DNA of 44,453 bases from UBA11891 sp049890035 (lineage in GTDB: Bacteria > Bacteroidota > Bacteroidia > Flavobacteriales > Flavobacteriaceae): positions 1 through 44,453 of the forward strand of contig JBMHCG010000023.1 in the NCBI GenBank assembly GCA_049890035.1, given 5' to 3'. The translations under genes and the position numbers were made by a program. The notes below the pieces were generated by a model. The model was not told the DNA's origin. It did no database searches and was given only the letters and a program-made list of their open reading frames with translations. Of this stretch, positions 44,202 to 44,453 are shown piece after piece. Each line of letters begins with the position of its first letter. Position 1 is the stretch's first letter.

Positions 44202-44453
44202 ATGAATACTATTGAAATCAGATTAGCGAAAAAAGAAGATGCACAATTTATTGCTCTACTAGGGAGAATAACATTTACGGAAACATTTGGACATTTCTTT
44301 AGAGATCAAAAAGATTTGATCGATTACTACAATTTGACATTTTCAGTTCACAAAATTGAAGATGGAATTAAGAAACCAAACAACATTTTCTGGATAGCTT
44401 TTGTAAACCGATTGCCTGTAGGATATGCAAAACTTAAACTATATTCCAATTCA
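44202..44453 (+). CDS. GNAT N-acetyltransferase, partial (runs off the right edge)
   Basis: Eighty-four codons are visible and remain open at the edge. The start MNTIEIRLAKKEDAQFIALLG, followed by TFTETFGHFFRDQKDL and the strand FWIAFVNRLPVGYAKLKLY, fits the N-terminal half of PaiA-like GNAT acetyltransferases. The acetyl-CoA-binding motif (Q/RxxGxG/A) would lie beyond the window. It directly follows the palindrome with only about 25 bases between, and has no promoter octamer of its own that I can see. Confidence 0.75.
   Translation, partial: MNTIEIRLAKKEDAQFIALLGRITFTETFGHFFRDQKDLIDYYNLTFSVHKIEDGIKKPNNIFWIAFVNRLPVGYAKLKLYSNS

Overview
The window looks like a chromosomal segment from a marine-type member of the Flavobacteriaceae (Bacteroidota). 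The signs are a one-piece SecDF, bacillithiol genes (bshB1 and a YfiT/BstA-like DinB protein), a DUF4293 gene next to rho, a folP-cdaA pair, a tRNA-Glu without encoded CCA, promoters of the Bacteroidota TTG-N(15-20)-TAnnTTTG type, and an FtsE that starts just upstream of a divergent TPR/beta-barrel pair. I cannot name the genus.

Left end (1-3180): an A+T-rich accessory stretch holding tiny overlapping ORFs, a large FG-GAP-repeat surface lipoprotein, a 57-aa membrane protein and a small phage-terminase-like protein. It abuts the 3' end of tRNA-His (minus strand), the classic position of an integrated element. 3261-4445 is sparsely coding.

Core (4446-42486): densely packed housekeeping genes. 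The first block is a minus-strand run from a DUF1599 gene through a peptide-type ABC permease, tpiA, prmA, clpS, a glutathione-peroxidase-like gene and a PLP transsulfuration enzyme to bshB1. Then come folP-cdaA (plus); an MsbA-like ABC exporter and truA (minus); a YfcE-type phosphodiesterase; DUF4293 divergent from rho; proS, tRNA-Glu and rpsT (minus); and a plus-strand series of an aromatic-rich lipoprotein, a FadL-like barrel, folE, cysS, yidD, lgt and a YfiT-like gene. Next, on the minus strand, are yceI, secDF, mdh, gyrB, asnB, an amidohydrolase lipoprotein, a TonB-receptor-like barrel and a 1000-residue TPR protein. The segment ends with ftsE (plus).

Right end (42495-44453): a tyrosine recombinase gene broken by one in-frame TGA and lacking its first catalytic Arg. 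It is divergent from a row of small genes with no obvious link to one another: an isoprenylcysteine-methyltransferase-like gene, then a GNAT acetyltransferase cut by the window edge. The two are separated by an imperfect palindrome. This is the layout of an integron-like cassette array with a dead recombinase, and it is the most interesting part of the window.

Several genes cooperate: transsulfuration, bshB1 and the YfiT-like protein around cysteine and bacillithiol; folP and folE in folate/pterin synthesis; lgt and secDF in export and lipoprotein maturation, which would serve the several lipoproteins and barrels encoded here.
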